A DNA stretch of 64,000 nucleotides from Streptomyces lincolnensis (GCF_021173675.1 NZ_JAIHON010000003.1:248001-312000), one strand, 5' to 3'. Positions 20,401 to 27,820 are shown, counted from the stretch's first letter. Translations and numbers: made by a program. Notes: generated by a model from the sequence alone, not told the origin.

Positions 20401-23400
20401 GCCACAGGTCCGCGAGACCGCGCATGTGCTCGGCCGGCCGCGGCCCGCCGTCCAGGATCCGGCCCAGGGCATGCGCGACGACCTCCGCCTCCAGCGGGTC
20501 CGGCCGGGAGGCCACCACCCGCGGACGCACCCCGTCGCCCCGGCCCGCCCCCTCGCCGAGCGCCGGCGCGTAGGCGGCGACCAGTGCCCGCGGTCCCGCG
20601 TCGGTGTCGCCGACGACGGCCGCGACCGCACGGCCCACCCCCGGCGTTCGCTCGACAGCCGCCTCCACCTCGCCCAGCTCCACGCGGTGGCCGCGCAACT
20701 TGACCTGGGAGTCGGCCCGGCCGAGGAACTCGACGGTGCCGCCGGGCCGGTAGCGGGCCAGGTCGCCCGTGCGGTACCAGCGCAGCCCGTCGTGCCGGAC
20801 GAACCGGTCGGCGGTGCGCCCGGGGTCGCCGAGGTATCCGTCGGCCACCCCGGCACCGCCGATCCACAACTCGCCGGGCACCCAGTCCGGACAGTCCCGG
20901 CCCCGGGCGTCGACGACCCGGCACCGCACGTTGCGCAGCGGCGTCCCGTACGGCACCGCCGTCCAGTCCTCCGGCACCGCGGCGCCGTTCACCTCGCAGA
21001 CCGTGGAGTGGATCGCGGTCTCCGTCGTACCGCCCAGCGCCACGAACCGGCAGCCGGGCGCGCGCTCCGCCAGCCGTCCGGGCAGGTCGACCCCCACCCA
21101 GTCACCGCCCAGCAGCACCAGCCGCAGTGCCGCGAGGCCGTCTCCGGCGGTGCTGAGCAGCATGTCGAGCACGGACGGGACGCAGTTGAGGACGGTGACG
21201 CCGTGCCGGGCCATCAGCGTGTGCCAGCGTGCCGCGTCCCGCCGGTCCTCCTCCCGCACGAGCACGACGGCACCGCCGGCGGACAGCGGCCCGAACAGGT
21301 CGTACACCGACAGGTCGAAGTCGAGCGCGGACAGGGCGAGGGTCCGGTCGTCGCCGTCCACGGCGAAGCGCTCGTCGAGGTCGTCGACCGTGTTGCGCGC
21401 CGCGCGGTGCGGTACGACGACCCCCTTGGGCTCACCCGTGGAGCCGGAGGTGAACAGGATGTACGCCGGGTCGTCCTCCGGCACCGCGACCGGCTCCTTG
21501 ACCGGCTCGTGCGCCAGCGCGTCCGACACCGTCAGCGCCACCACACCGTCCGGCAGCCGCGCCGTGTCCTCGGTGACGAAGGCGACCCGGGCCTCCGCGC
21601 GGGCCAGCACCCGGTCGCGGCGGGCCGGCGGGTGGTCGCGTCCGACCGGCACATAGGCCGCGCCCGCGGTCAGCACGCCGAGCACGGCGGCGATCTGGTC
21701 GGGTCCCTTGGGCAGGCAGACGGCGACCCGGTCGCCGGGGCCGACGGCGTGCGCGGCGAGCGCGGCGGCGATCCGCCGGGCGCGCTCGGCGAGTTCGCCG
21801 TACGTGAGGACTCCGTCGGCGCCCCACAGCAGCGCGGGCCGGTCCGGGGCGCGCTCGGCGCCGTTCAGGAAGTCCTCGTGGAGCAGCAGTCCGGTGCGCG
21901 GACCGTCGGTGGCGTTGGCCCGCGCGCGTGCCTCCCGCTGGGTCTCGGGCAGCAGCTCCGGGACGGGCGCGTCCCAGGGGGCGTCGGAGGCGGCGAGGGT
22001 GTCCACCAGCGTGCGGTACGCGGCGAACATGGCGTCCAGCATGTCCTGGGGGAACGCCTGCTCCAGCGCGTCCCAGTTCACCAGCAGTCCGCCGTCGAGC
22101 TCGGTGACCTGGGCGTCCAGCCACACCTGCGGCCCCTGCGAGATGATCCACACCGGCCGTCCGAAGCAGGCTCGCACGTCCTCGGAGAACAGCTCGCCCA
22201 GGTTGAGGGCGCTGGTGAACACCACCGGAGCGAGGACCCGCCCGCCGCCGCGCTGGGCCCGGTTCAGGTCGCGCAGCACCTCGACACCGGAGTAGGAGGC
22301 GTGCGCGGCGTCCTCGAGGAACCGCTCCTGCATCGTCCGGGCCCGCTCCTGGAACACCTGGGGGCCGGACACGTCGGCGGTGAGCAGCACCGACCCGGTG
22401 AAGTCGCCCACGAGCAGCGGTACGTCGGGATGCAGCGGCTCGCGGTCGAACAGCGGCACGTTCAGCAGGAAGCGGTGCTCGGCGCTCCAGGCGGCGAGCA
22501 CCTCGGCGTACGCGGTGGCCAGGGCCATGGCCGGGGTGACGCCGTGCCGGTGGGCACGGGCGAACAGGGCCTGGCGTGCCTCGGGCGGCAGCCAGTGGTG
22601 GCGGCGGGTGACGCGGGGGCGGACCGGCTCCTGGGCGACGGGCAGGGCGGGTGCGCCCGGCAGGTCCGGCAGCCGGGCCGCCCACCAGGCCGCGTCCCGC
22701 CGACGGTCGCGCTCCCGCTCGGGGGAGGCGGCCCGGTCGGCGAGATAGCGGCGGAAGCTGTAGCCGACGGGCGGGAGGGTCTCCGTACCGCCGTAGAGGG
22801 CCGCGAGGTCGGCCAGGAGCACTCGCAGGCTCAGCGCGTCGGCGGCGAGCATGTCCAGGTTGAGGTGGGTGCGGGTCCGGCCGTCCGGCAGCAGTGACAG
22901 CTGTACGTCGAAGACCTCGCCCGCGCCGACCCGCAGCATGCGGTGCGACAACGCGTCCCGCAGCTCCGCCAGCCGGCGGTCCACCTCGTCCTCGGGCAGC
23001 GCGCGCAGGTCGTGCACGCGCAGCCCCGGCCACGCGGAGGCGGCCGGGGTGTGCTGGCGGCCGTCGTCACCGAACACGGACCGCAGCTGGGCGTGCCGGG
23101 CGAGCAGGGCGCGTACGGCGCGCTCCAGGCGCTGCGGGTCGACGCCCTCGCCGTCGAACTCGTTGTAGAAGTGCGCGGCCACGCCGCCGAGTGCGTGCTC
23201 CTCGCCGCGGCCCACCCAGTAGGCGTGCTGCATCAGGGCCAGATCGAAGGGGGAGGTTTCGTCGTCGGCTCGGGTGTCGGCTCGGGAGCCGATGTCGGCG
23301 GGGGCGGGGGCGTTCGCGGGCGGTTCGGGGGCGTCGTCGGCGGGCCGGCCGTCGGGGCTCGGACATCGCTCGGCCAGCAGTTCCCGCCAGGCGTGCAGCG

Positions 23401-23593
23401 TGGGGGTGCGGGCGAGCTCCGCGAAGGTCAGCCGGATGCCGGCGCGGCGCAGGGCGGCGGACACGGTCATCAGGCGGATGGAGTCCAGGCCCTGCTCGAT
23501 GAGGTTGTCGTGGGGGCCGACCCGCTCGGCGTCGGGGCCGAGCCAGTCCGCGAGCAGGGGACGGATCGTCCGCGGGAGATCGGGTTCTGACAC
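14435..23593 (-). CDS. NRPS 1: ArCP-Cy-A(MT-like)-PCP-Cy-A-PCP-Cy-PCP
   Basis: 3052 aa. An aryl carrier (IEQGLDSIRL, Ser38) receives salicylate. Cy1 (about 115-545) has DMLAADALS. A1 (about 565-1400) has A3 motif YILFTSGSTGEPKG and read-off code DLYNLGLIH. It contains an MT-like insert near 1158 whose SAM loop is degraded (VAVLGARGG), as in the epimerase-like insert of PchE. Then come PCP1 (ALGGDSLLAT, near 1430), Cy2 (about 1480-1905, DNIVLDGLS), A2 (about 1940-2400, code DLYNLSMIW, Cys-like), PCP2 (near 2450), Cy3 (about 2505-2940, DNLLLDGLS) and PCP3 (near 2990) with no A domain. PCP3 must be loaded by another A domain, as happens in HMWP2. The acidic tail DQNWEEGEL fits docking to NRPS 2. 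Start GTG 23593 is 30 bp from a Zur-like box. Confidence 0.93.
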   Translation of the reverse strand: MSEPDLPRTIRPLLADWLGPDAERVGPHDNLIEQGLDSIRLMTVSAALRRAGIRLTFAELARTPTLHAWRELLAERCPSPDGRPADDAPEPPANAPAPADIGSRADTRADDETSPFDLALMQHAYWVGRGEEHALGGVAAHFYNEFDGEGVDPQRLERAVRALLARHAQLRSVFGDDGRQHTPAASAWPGLRVHDLRALPEDEVDRRLAELRDALSHRMLRVGAGEVFDVQLSLLPDGRTRTHLNLDMLAADALSLRVLLADLAALYGGTETLPPVGYSFRRYLADRAASPERERDRRRDAAWWAARLPDLPGAPALPVAQEPVRPRVTRRHHWLPPEARQALFARAHRHGVTPAMALATAYAEVLAAWSAEHRFLLNVPLFDREPLHPDVPLLVGDFTGSVLLTADVSGPQVFQERARTMQERFLEDAAHASYSGVEVLRDLNRAQRGGGRVLAPVVFTSALNLGELFSEDVRACFGRPVWIISQGPQVWLDAQVTELDGGLLVNWDALEQAFPQDMLDAMFAAYRTLVDTLAASDAPWDAPVPELLPETQREARARANATDGPRTGLLLHEDFLNGAERAPDRPALLWGADGVLTYGELAERARRIAAALAAHAVGPGDRVAVCLPKGPDQIAAVLGVLTAGAAYVPVGRDHPPARRDRVLARAEARVAFVTEDTARLPDGVVALTVSDALAHEPVKEPVAVPEDDPAYILFTSGSTGEPKGVVVPHRAARNTVDDLDERFAVDGDDRTLALSALDFDLSVYDLFGPLSAGGAVVLVREEDRRDAARWHTLMARHGVTVLNCVPSVLDMLLSTAGDGLAALRLVLLGGDWVGVDLPGRLAERAPGCRFVALGGTTETAIHSTVCEVNGAAVPEDWTAVPYGTPLRNVRCRVVDARGRDCPDWVPGELWIGGAGVADGYLGDPGRTADRFVRHDGLRWYRTGDLARYRPGGTVEFLGRADSQVKLRGHRVELGEVEAAVERTPGVGRAVAAVVGDTDAGPRALVAAYAPALGEGAGRGDGVRPRVVASRPDPLEAEVVAHALGRILDGGPRPAEHMRGLADLWRDRLRRHTAPVHAETLAERVAGTRLEPVLARLTERTADLRAMVTGERDPLELLDDPVLSPEAALDALPAGAVAARECAHALRALAAEPGRGVLRVAVLGARGGLAALRVAEHLPAENVQVTLLDTSAALLEQARARLAGLPHDLRFRALPDGALPEGLPGAFDAVLAVGALHAFDDPAAGVAQAAALLAPGGVLLAVEQGELPPLALICAALPTRGFATADPARRAAGSPLLPPSAWEQVLRGHGFGEVDTSVRDQEPALLIRAVRAPDAVPCDTDRVRAFVAGQVPSYMVPDRLVLLPVMPLTANGKVDRRAVRQLLARHVSSAQDGGRRGTPPRPGAEELVAEVWRDLLGSRGVHREDDFFALGGDSLLATRMLHRLGERGVRGARIADLFTRPVLKDYAAALTLDAGSSAVPALVPEPEHAHEPFPATDVQRAYWLGRAEEMRLGGVGAHYYSEFDGTDVDLPRLEAAWRRLVARHPMLRAVFDEDGRQRVLPETETPDFTIPVRHGEEHLTTLREEMSHQVLDPTRWPLFDVRAVHYGDDRTRIGVSLDNIVLDGLSMMTVYTELGALYADPDAELPPVEPTFRDYLASVRPAPETLAADQAYWRDRLPELPPAPRLPLLRDPATIGRPRFTRTSGQLTAERWHRLKDRAREHGVTPSTLLLAAYAEVLGTWSECPELTVNLTLFDRQEIHPDINRVLGDFTSLLLAAHRPRPGENWLTRVRGLQEQLWRDLDHRSVSAVWVMRELARARGEREAAVPVVFTSALGVDDGVSMDAPDGFPERVWGVSQTPQVWLDLQVYEGRDGTLRHQWDAVTGLFPADLVETMSTAFEKLLGHLADGDWRLPRPALLPDGQRAVRERVNATGRPGGERALHLPFFERAAAEPDSPALLWGEDGEMSRGELRERALRVAAALAARGVEPGDTVAVSLPKGPEQICAVLGVLAAGAAYVPVGADQPPVRRDRMLRASRARCVLDAEFLAGPLPAPLAGPVVADPDSCAYVIFTSGSTGEPKGVELTHRAAANTVEDINERHGVGPGDRVLTVSALDFDLSVYDIFGLLGAGGALVLVAEEERRDAQRWRDLAARHGVTVWNSVPMLLDMLLTASAGQAPPGLRLALVSGDWVPLDLHTRLPAESGCRLVAMGGATEAAIWSNAYDATHGAPEGWPSVPYGTPLRGQRFRVVGPRGEDSPDWVPGELWIGGAGVATGYRGDPERTADRFVTDGGERWYRTGDLGRYRPDGLLEFLGRRDHQLKIRGHRTELGEVDAALHAQPGVARAITVATGPRGRQRLTAFVVPEGSLDLAEVERRLADHLPAHAVPSALVPLPDGLPLTANGKVDRAALTERAAGLGVSADATRRPDGPVEELVAAAWRELLGAEQVGRDDEFFALGGDSLLATRLVARLREAGVRGARIAALFTHPVLKDYAATLTLDAEKPVAQVLVSDPAHAHEPFEATDVQQAYWIGRNAQLDLGGVGAHYYSETDEEHVDLAVLERAWRRLIARHPMLRAVFDEDGRQRVLPETETPDFTIPVRHGEEHLTTLREEMSHQVLDPTRWPLFDVRAVHYGNGRTRIGVSLDNLLLDGLSMMIVFTELRQLRDDPDAELPSVDVTFRDYLASVRPQEETLAADRSYWRERLPSLPPAPRLPLVREPSAVGRPRFARRATHLPYDRWEPLKERARGYGITPSVLLLAVYADALGEHAASPELTVNLTLFDRQEIHPDVNRIAGDFTSLLLAAHHPRAGESWLARLRGVQARLWTDLDHRAVSAVWVMRQLAQQRGPDRAAMPVVFTSALGIDDDRARLLTPPHWSVSQTPQVWLDHQVLEDAEGLRLTWDAVSGLLPDDLTESLMHRQLALLQELSAADDWDAAILTTGLRAGEGSAAVPVATDTGTDAGGPPRGATEEVVAGLWSELLPDSPLAGREQGFFAAGGDSLLATRLIARLRERTGVEVPLRDFFATPTVAALAAAVDDITDRTIDQNWEEGEL
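15695..15894. repeat. 200-bp exact direct repeat, copy in Cy3 of NRPS 1
   Basis: This block is identical base for base to 18776-18975 in Cy2, offset 3081 bp. It encodes the Cy segment around MLRAVFDEDGRQ and PLFDVRAVHYG. Sequence on either side differs between the two Cy domains, so the identity is sharply bounded and suggests recent gene conversion. Confidence 0.95.
18776..18975. repeat. 200-bp exact direct repeat, copy in Cy2 of NRPS 1
   Basis: Second copy of the block at 15695-15894. Both copies are in the same reading frame and orientation inside consecutive Cy domains. Besides marking conversion, the repeat could mislead short-read assembly. Confidence 0.95.
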
Positions 23594-23622
23594 TGCGTCA
23601 CCAGCCTCGATGGCTTCAGTTA

Positions 23623-23651
23623 TTGAAAATGATATTCATTTACTACAGTAT
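23623..23651 (+). promoter_or_regulatory. Candidate vegetative promoter for the salicylate-activation operon
   Basis: TTGAAA (23623-23628) and CAGTAT (23646-23651) are separated by 17 bp, a good match to HrdB-type -35/-10 elements. It points toward the AMP ligase start at 23707. The Zur-like box covers the -35 element and the start of the spacer, the expected geometry for repression by steric blocking. Confidence 0.55.
23624..23638. promoter_or_regulatory. Candidate Zur operator in the divergent NRPS/AMP-ligase region
   Basis: TGAAAATGATATTCA is a 15-bp near-palindrome. It differs by one base from TGAAAATGATTTTCA, the form I recall for Streptomyces Zur sites; coelibactin genes in S. coelicolor are known to be Zur-controlled. 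It sits in the 113-bp gap between NRPS 1 and the AMP ligase and could control both. It does not resemble the GC-rich TTAGGTTAGGCT type of DmdR/IdeR iron box. Confidence 0.75.
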
Positions 23652-23706
23652 GAAGAGGGGGATGGACAAGCCCCTGCCGAGCAGGACACGACCAGAGGGG
23701 GACCAC

Positions 23707-25356
23707 GTGCTGGACGGCTGTACGCCCTGGCCCGAGGAGCTCGCCGCGCGCTTCCGGGAGGCCGGACACTGGCGAGGCGAGACGTTCGACCGGCTGCTGC
23801 GGGCCTGGACCCGCGCCGACCCGCACCGCATCGCCCTGGTCCACGGCGACCGACGGCTGGACCGGGCGGAGCTGGAGCGGTCCGCCGACCGCGTCGCACA
23901 TCGGCTGGCCGGACTCGGCGTCCGGGCGGGGGAGCGGGTGGTCCTCCAGCTCCCGAACGTGCCCGAGTTCTTCACCGTCTTCTTCGGCCTCCAGCGACTG
24001 GGCGCGATCCCCGTCCTCGCCCTGCCGCTGCACCGCCGCAGCGAGATCGTCCACCTGTGCCGGCTCTCCGGGGCCGTGGCCTACGTCGCACCCGACGTCC
24101 ACCAGGGTTTCGACCACCGGGAACTGGCCGCCGAGGTGGCCGAGGAGTGCCCGGACCTGCGTCACGTCCTGGTGGTCGGCGACCCCGGCGCCCATCTCCC
24201 GCTCGACGGCCCGGGCGCCGCCGGAGAACTGCCACCGGCTCCGGACGACGCCTCCGAGGTCGCCCTGCTCCTGGTCTCCGGCGGGACCACCGGGCTGCCC
24301 AAACTGATCCCGCGCACCCACGACGACTACGCGTACAACGTGCGGGCCAGCGCCGAGCTGTGCGGGTTCGGCCCCGGCACCGTCTACCTCGCCGCGCTGC
24401 CCGTGGCCCACAACTTCGCGCTCGGTTGTCCCGGAGTGCTCGGTGCCCTGCACGCGGGCGGCACCGCCGTGCTCACCGACGAGGCCGACCCGGACACGGC
24501 GTTCGCCCTGGTCGAGCGTGAACGCGTCACCGTGACCGCGCTCGTGCCGCCGACCGTCCGCATCTGGGCGGCGGCCACCGAGTGGGACGAGGCGGACCTG
24601 TCCTCGCTGCGGCTGCTCCAGGTCGGCGGCGCCCGGCTCCTGCCCGAGCACGCCGCCCGGGTGCGCGCGGCCTTCGGCCCCGTCCTCCAGCAGGTCTTCG
24701 GCATGGCGGAGGGCCTGCTGAACTACACCGAACCCGACGCGCCGGAACACGTCGTCCTGCACACGCAGGGCCGGCCGCTGTCCCCCGACGACGAGGTCCG
24801 CGTCGTGGACGAGCACGACCGCGACGTCCCGCCCGGCGCGACCGGCCGGCTCCTCACCCGCGGCCCCTACACCCTGCGGGGCTACTACAAGGCCACCGCC
24901 CACAACGCCACCGCGTTCACCGCCGACGGCCACTACCGCACCGGCGACCTCGTCCGGCGCACCCCCACCGGCCATCTCGTCGTCGAGGGACGGGTGAAGG
25001 AGCAGATCAACCGCGGAGGCGACAAGGTGGCCGCCGCCGAGGTGGAGGAGCAACTCGCCCACCACCCGGCGGTCCTGGACTCGGCCGTCGTCCCCGTCCC
25101 GGACGACCTGCTCGGCGAACGCACCTGCGCCTTCGTCGTCCCCAGGGCCGGTACCGCCGCCCCCGACCGGAACGCGGCGGCCGCCTTCCTCCGGGAACGC
25201 GGCCTGGCCCCGTACAAGATCCCCGACCGGGTCGAGAGCCTCGACGCCCTCCCGGTGACGGCCGTCGGCAAGACCGACAAGAAGGCACTGACGGCGCTGG
25301 CGCGCGAGCTCGCGACCGAGGGCGCGCGGCGCAACGAAGGGAACCCCCGTTCATGA
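23707..25356 (+). CDS. Salicylate-AMP ligase (aryl carrier loading, YbtE/PchD/DhbE family)
   Basis: 549 aa stand-alone adenylating enzyme that would load salicylate onto the ArCP of NRPS 1. The N-terminus (LDGCTPWPEELAARFREAG) matches the DhbE start, and GTG 23707 has an AGAGGGGGA ribosome site, so the longer reading frame upstream is not used. The P-loop is SGGTTGLPK; motif YRTGDLVRR and the late lysine in GKTDKKAL are present. Aligning by eye to DhbE, the position of Ser240 is Cys (AHNFALGCPG) and that of Val337 is Leu (EGLLNYT). These are the replacements described for salicylate-specific rather than 2,3-dihydroxybenzoate-specific enzymes. It overlaps the salicylate synthase gene by ATGA. 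Confidence 0.93.
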   Translation: MLDGCTPWPEELAARFREAGHWRGETFDRLLRAWTRADPHRIALVHGDRRLDRAELERSADRVAHRLAGLGVRAGERVVLQLPNVPEFFTVFFGLQRLGAIPVLALPLHRRSEIVHLCRLSGAVAYVAPDVHQGFDHRELAAEVAEECPDLRHVLVVGDPGAHLPLDGPGAAGELPPAPDDASEVALLLVSGGTTGLPKLIPRTHDDYAYNVRASAELCGFGPGTVYLAALPVAHNFALGCPGVLGALHAGGTAVLTDEADPDTAFALVERERVTVTALVPPTVRIWAAATEWDEADLSSLRLLQVGGARLLPEHAARVRAAFGPVLQQVFGMAEGLLNYTEPDAPEHVVLHTQGRPLSPDDEVRVVDEHDRDVPPGATGRLLTRGPYTLRGYYKATAHNATAFTADGHYRTGDLVRRTPTGHLVVEGRVKEQINRGGDKVAAAEVEEQLAHHPAVLDSAVVPVPDDLLGERTCAFVVPRAGTAAPDRNAAAAFLRERGLAPYKIPDRVESLDALPVTAVGKTDKKALTALARELATEGARRNEGNPRS

Positions 25357-26846
25357 CCGGCACGACCGATCCCCGGCCCACCGCCGTCCCCGTCCCCACC
25401 GCCTCGACGTCGAGTTCACCCCGGATGCCCAGCGCCTCACCCGGTTCCTGGGACCCCCAGGACTCCCGGACCTGGAACTCCTGGGCCGACGCCCTGCCCG
25501 CACTGGGTCCCGAGCACACCGTCGAGTCCCCCGAGAGCCCGGCGGAGGCGGCGGTCCGCCTCGCACGTGCCGGGGTCGGCGGCGAGTACGTCGTCTACGA
25601 GCGCGCCGGGGTCTGGCACTACGCCTGCGGTCCCGCGGCCACCGTCACCCTGGACGCCGAGCGGATCACCGCGCGCTGCGGCAACCGATCGCTGACCCGG
25701 CCCCTCGGCGCGGCGCCGATGCGGCAGATCGCCGACGTCCTGGCCCAGCTGCCGCACCGGGGTTGGCGGGTGTACGGCTGGGCGGCCTTCGAACTGGCCC
25801 ACCTGCTGCACCCCGACACCGGGGACACGGGACGGGACCCGCTGCTCCATCTCATGCTGCCGACCACCGAGGTCGCCCTCACCCCGGGAACGGCACGCAT
25901 CCGCACGGCGGACCCGGAGCACCTGCCGCTCATGGCCAAGGCCCTGGCCGGCCCCACCGGGACGGTCGGCGAGGGCCACGACGACGTGGAGGAGCTGCTG
26001 AGGTCCGGGGCGGAGCCGTACCAGAACGCCGTCACCCGCACCGTGGCCGACATCCGGGCCGGCCTCCTCCAGAAGGCCGTCCTGTCCCGGCCCCTGCCGC
26101 TGCCCGCGCACACGGCGCCCGACCTGACCGCCAGCTACCTGGCGGGCCGCGGCGCCAACACCCCCGCCCGGTCCTTCCTGTTGGACCTGGGCGGCTGGCG
26201 GGCGGCGGGCTTCAGCCCCGAGACCGTGGTGGAGGTCGACGGGGCCACCGGCCGCGTCTCCACGCAGCCGCTCGCCGGTACCCGCGCCCTCGCCTCCCAC
26301 CCCGACGAGACCGCACGCCTGCGGGCCGACCTGCTCGGCGACCCCAAGGAGATCCACGAACACGCCCTCTCCGTCCGCCTCGCCGTCGACGAACTGGCCG
26401 GTGTCTGCCGGCCCGGCACGGTCGTGGTCGAGGAGTTCATGACGGTCCGGGAACGCGGCTCGGTGCAGCACCTCGCCTCACGCGCGGCGGGACAGCTCGG
26501 CGACGGCCGGGGCCCCTGGGAGGCCTTCGCGGCCCTGTTCCCCGCGATCACCGCCACCGGCTGCCCGAAACCGGAGGCGCTGCGCGCGATCAGCCGCTAC
26601 GAGGACGAACCCCGCGGGCTGTACGCCGGAGCCGTGTTCACCGCCGACGACCGGGGATCTCTCGACGCTGCCCTCGTCCTGCGCACCGTCTTCCAGCGCG
26701 ACGGCCGCACCTGGCTGCGGGCGGGAGCCGGAGTGATGGGGCAGTCGACGCCGGAACGGGAGTGGGAGGAGACCTGCGAGAAGCTCCGCAGCGTGGCCCC
26801 GCACCTCCGCCCCGGCTCCGGCACGGCTCCCGCGGAGCCACGGTGA
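25353..26846 (+). CDS. Salicylate synthase (MbtI/Irp9/YbtS family, chorismate to salicylate)
   Basis: 497 aa chorismate-utilising enzyme of the anthranilate synthase component I fold. Conserved stretches are VLSRPLPL, QPLAGTRAL, KEIHEHALSV (with the Glu of the active site), TATGCPKPEALRAI and the Mg-binding end REWEETCEKL. This family makes salicylate directly from chorismate through isochorismate. The first 60 or so residues are Pro/Ser/Thr-rich and look like a non-conserved extension; MbtI is about 450 aa. Start ATG 25353 overlaps the AMP ligase stop. The gene supplies the capping acid of the siderophore. It ends 10 bp before a convergent LysR gene. Confidence 0.92.
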   Translation: MTGTTDPRPTAVPVPTASTSSSPRMPSASPGSWDPQDSRTWNSWADALPALGPEHTVESPESPAEAAVRLARAGVGGEYVVYERAGVWHYACGPAATVTLDAERITARCGNRSLTRPLGAAPMRQIADVLAQLPHRGWRVYGWAAFELAHLLHPDTGDTGRDPLLHLMLPTTEVALTPGTARIRTADPEHLPLMAKALAGPTGTVGEGHDDVEELLRSGAEPYQNAVTRTVADIRAGLLQKAVLSRPLPLPAHTAPDLTASYLAGRGANTPARSFLLDLGGWRAAGFSPETVVEVDGATGRVSTQPLAGTRALASHPDETARLRADLLGDPKEIHEHALSVRLAVDELAGVCRPGTVVVEEFMTVRERGSVQHLASRAAGQLGDGRGPWEAFAALFPAITATGCPKPEALRAISRYEDEPRGLYAGAVFTADDRGSLDAALVLRTVFQRDGRTWLRAGAGVMGQSTPEREWEETCEKLRSVAPHLRPGSGTAPAEPR

Positions 26847-26856
26847 GGGGGGAGGG

Positions 26857-27729
26857 TCACAGCCGCGTGGCCGTACGGATCAGCCCCGCCAGGGCGAGCG
26901 AGCGGCTGTGCGCGGGCCAGGCGATGTGGGTGACGACGGGGGGCGCGTCGCTGAGCGGGACGGCGGTGTGCTCGGACCACAGCCAGGCCCGGGCGGATTC
27001 GGGGAAGACGGCCAGCGTCCGGCCGAGCGCGATCAGTTGGGCCAGCTGCGTCTGGTCGCGGATCTCGGGGCCCGGGCCCGGCGGGTAGGTGCCGTGCTGC
27101 TGCCAGCGCGCCGGTGGCAGGTCGGGGACGTCGCTGATGTCGGCCAGGGACAGCGTCTCGCGCGCCGCGAGGGGGTGCCCGGCGGGCAGGACGGCGATCT
27201 GTCCCTCGGTCATCAGCTCCTCGCTGTCGAACCCGGCGAGGGAGTTGAACGGCGCGTGCATGAGAGCCACATCGGCGCGGCCGTCGCGCAGCAACTCCGG
27301 CTGCTCGCACATGCCGCACGGCAGCACCTCGATCTCCGCGGCATCGGGTTCGGCCGCGTGGGCGGCGAGAAGCTTCTGCAACAGCTCGTGGGACGCCGCC
27401 GCCTTCACCGCCAGCACCAGACGATCGCGGGCGCCCTCCGGTCCGCCGGAGCCGCCGGCGCGACGGGTGCGGCGGGTGGCGGCGGTGATCGCGTCGAGGG
27501 CCGCGCGGCCCTCGTGCAGCAGCACCTCTCCGGCGCCGGTCAGGCTCACACCACGCCGGTTGCGCTCCAACAGGCGGACACCGAGGCGCCGTTCGAGCCG
27601 CTGGATCGCCCGGGACAGCGGCGGCTGGGCCATCCCGAGGCGCTCGGCGGCACGGCCGAAGTGCAGCTCCTCGGCGACGGCCGTGAAGTACCTCAACTCG
27701 CGGGTCTCCAAGGGCTCCAGGGTGTCCAT
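26857..27729 (-). CDS. LysR-family transcriptional regulator
   Basis: 290 aa. The N-terminal winged helix-turn-helix reads ELRYFTAVAEELHFGRAAER then QPPLSRAIQRLERRLG, the standard LysR signature. The remainder is a periplasmic-binding-like effector domain. ATG 27729 is chosen because it begins exactly at the HTH; a much longer frame upstream overlaps the divergent gene. It is divergent from the SDR gene with 91 bp between, so it most likely controls that gene and itself through the palindrome at 27748-27762. No sign links it to the siderophore cluster other than position. Confidence 0.92.
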   Translation of the reverse strand: MDTLEPLETRELRYFTAVAEELHFGRAAERLGMAQPPLSRAIQRLERRLGVRLLERNRRGVSLTGAGEVLLHEGRAALDAITAATRRTRRAGGSGGPEGARDRLVLAVKAAASHELLQKLLAAHAAEPDAAEIEVLPCGMCEQPELLRDGRADVALMHAPFNSLAGFDSEELMTEGQIAVLPAGHPLAARETLSLADISDVPDLPPARWQQHGTYPPGPGPEIRDQTQLAQLIALGRTLAVFPESARAWLWSEHTAVPLSDAPPVVTHIAWPAHSRSLALAGLIRTATRL

Positions 27730-27747
27730 GGCCGCACCATACCTGTG

Positions 27748-27762
27748 ATACCCGACGGGTAT
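27748..27762. promoter_or_regulatory. Candidate LysR operator (T-N11-A palindrome)
   Basis: ATACCCGACGGGTAT is a perfect 7-bp inverted repeat around one central base. It contains the T-N11-A spacing of LysR sites (T at 27749, A at 27761) and lies between the divergent regulator and SDR genes. Confidence 0.65.
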
Positions 27763-27820
27763 GACAGAGCACCGTATCGGTGTTGGATGCGCCGCTCGTC
27801 CGCGCGTGACCATCAGGGGC

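Noticed and set aside
23623..23706. Use of TTG 23623 or ATG 23650 as start of the AMP ligase
   Set aside because: The added residues are unlike the family, would overlap the promoter and Zur-like site, and GTG 23707 has the better ribosome site and a DhbE-like N-terminus.
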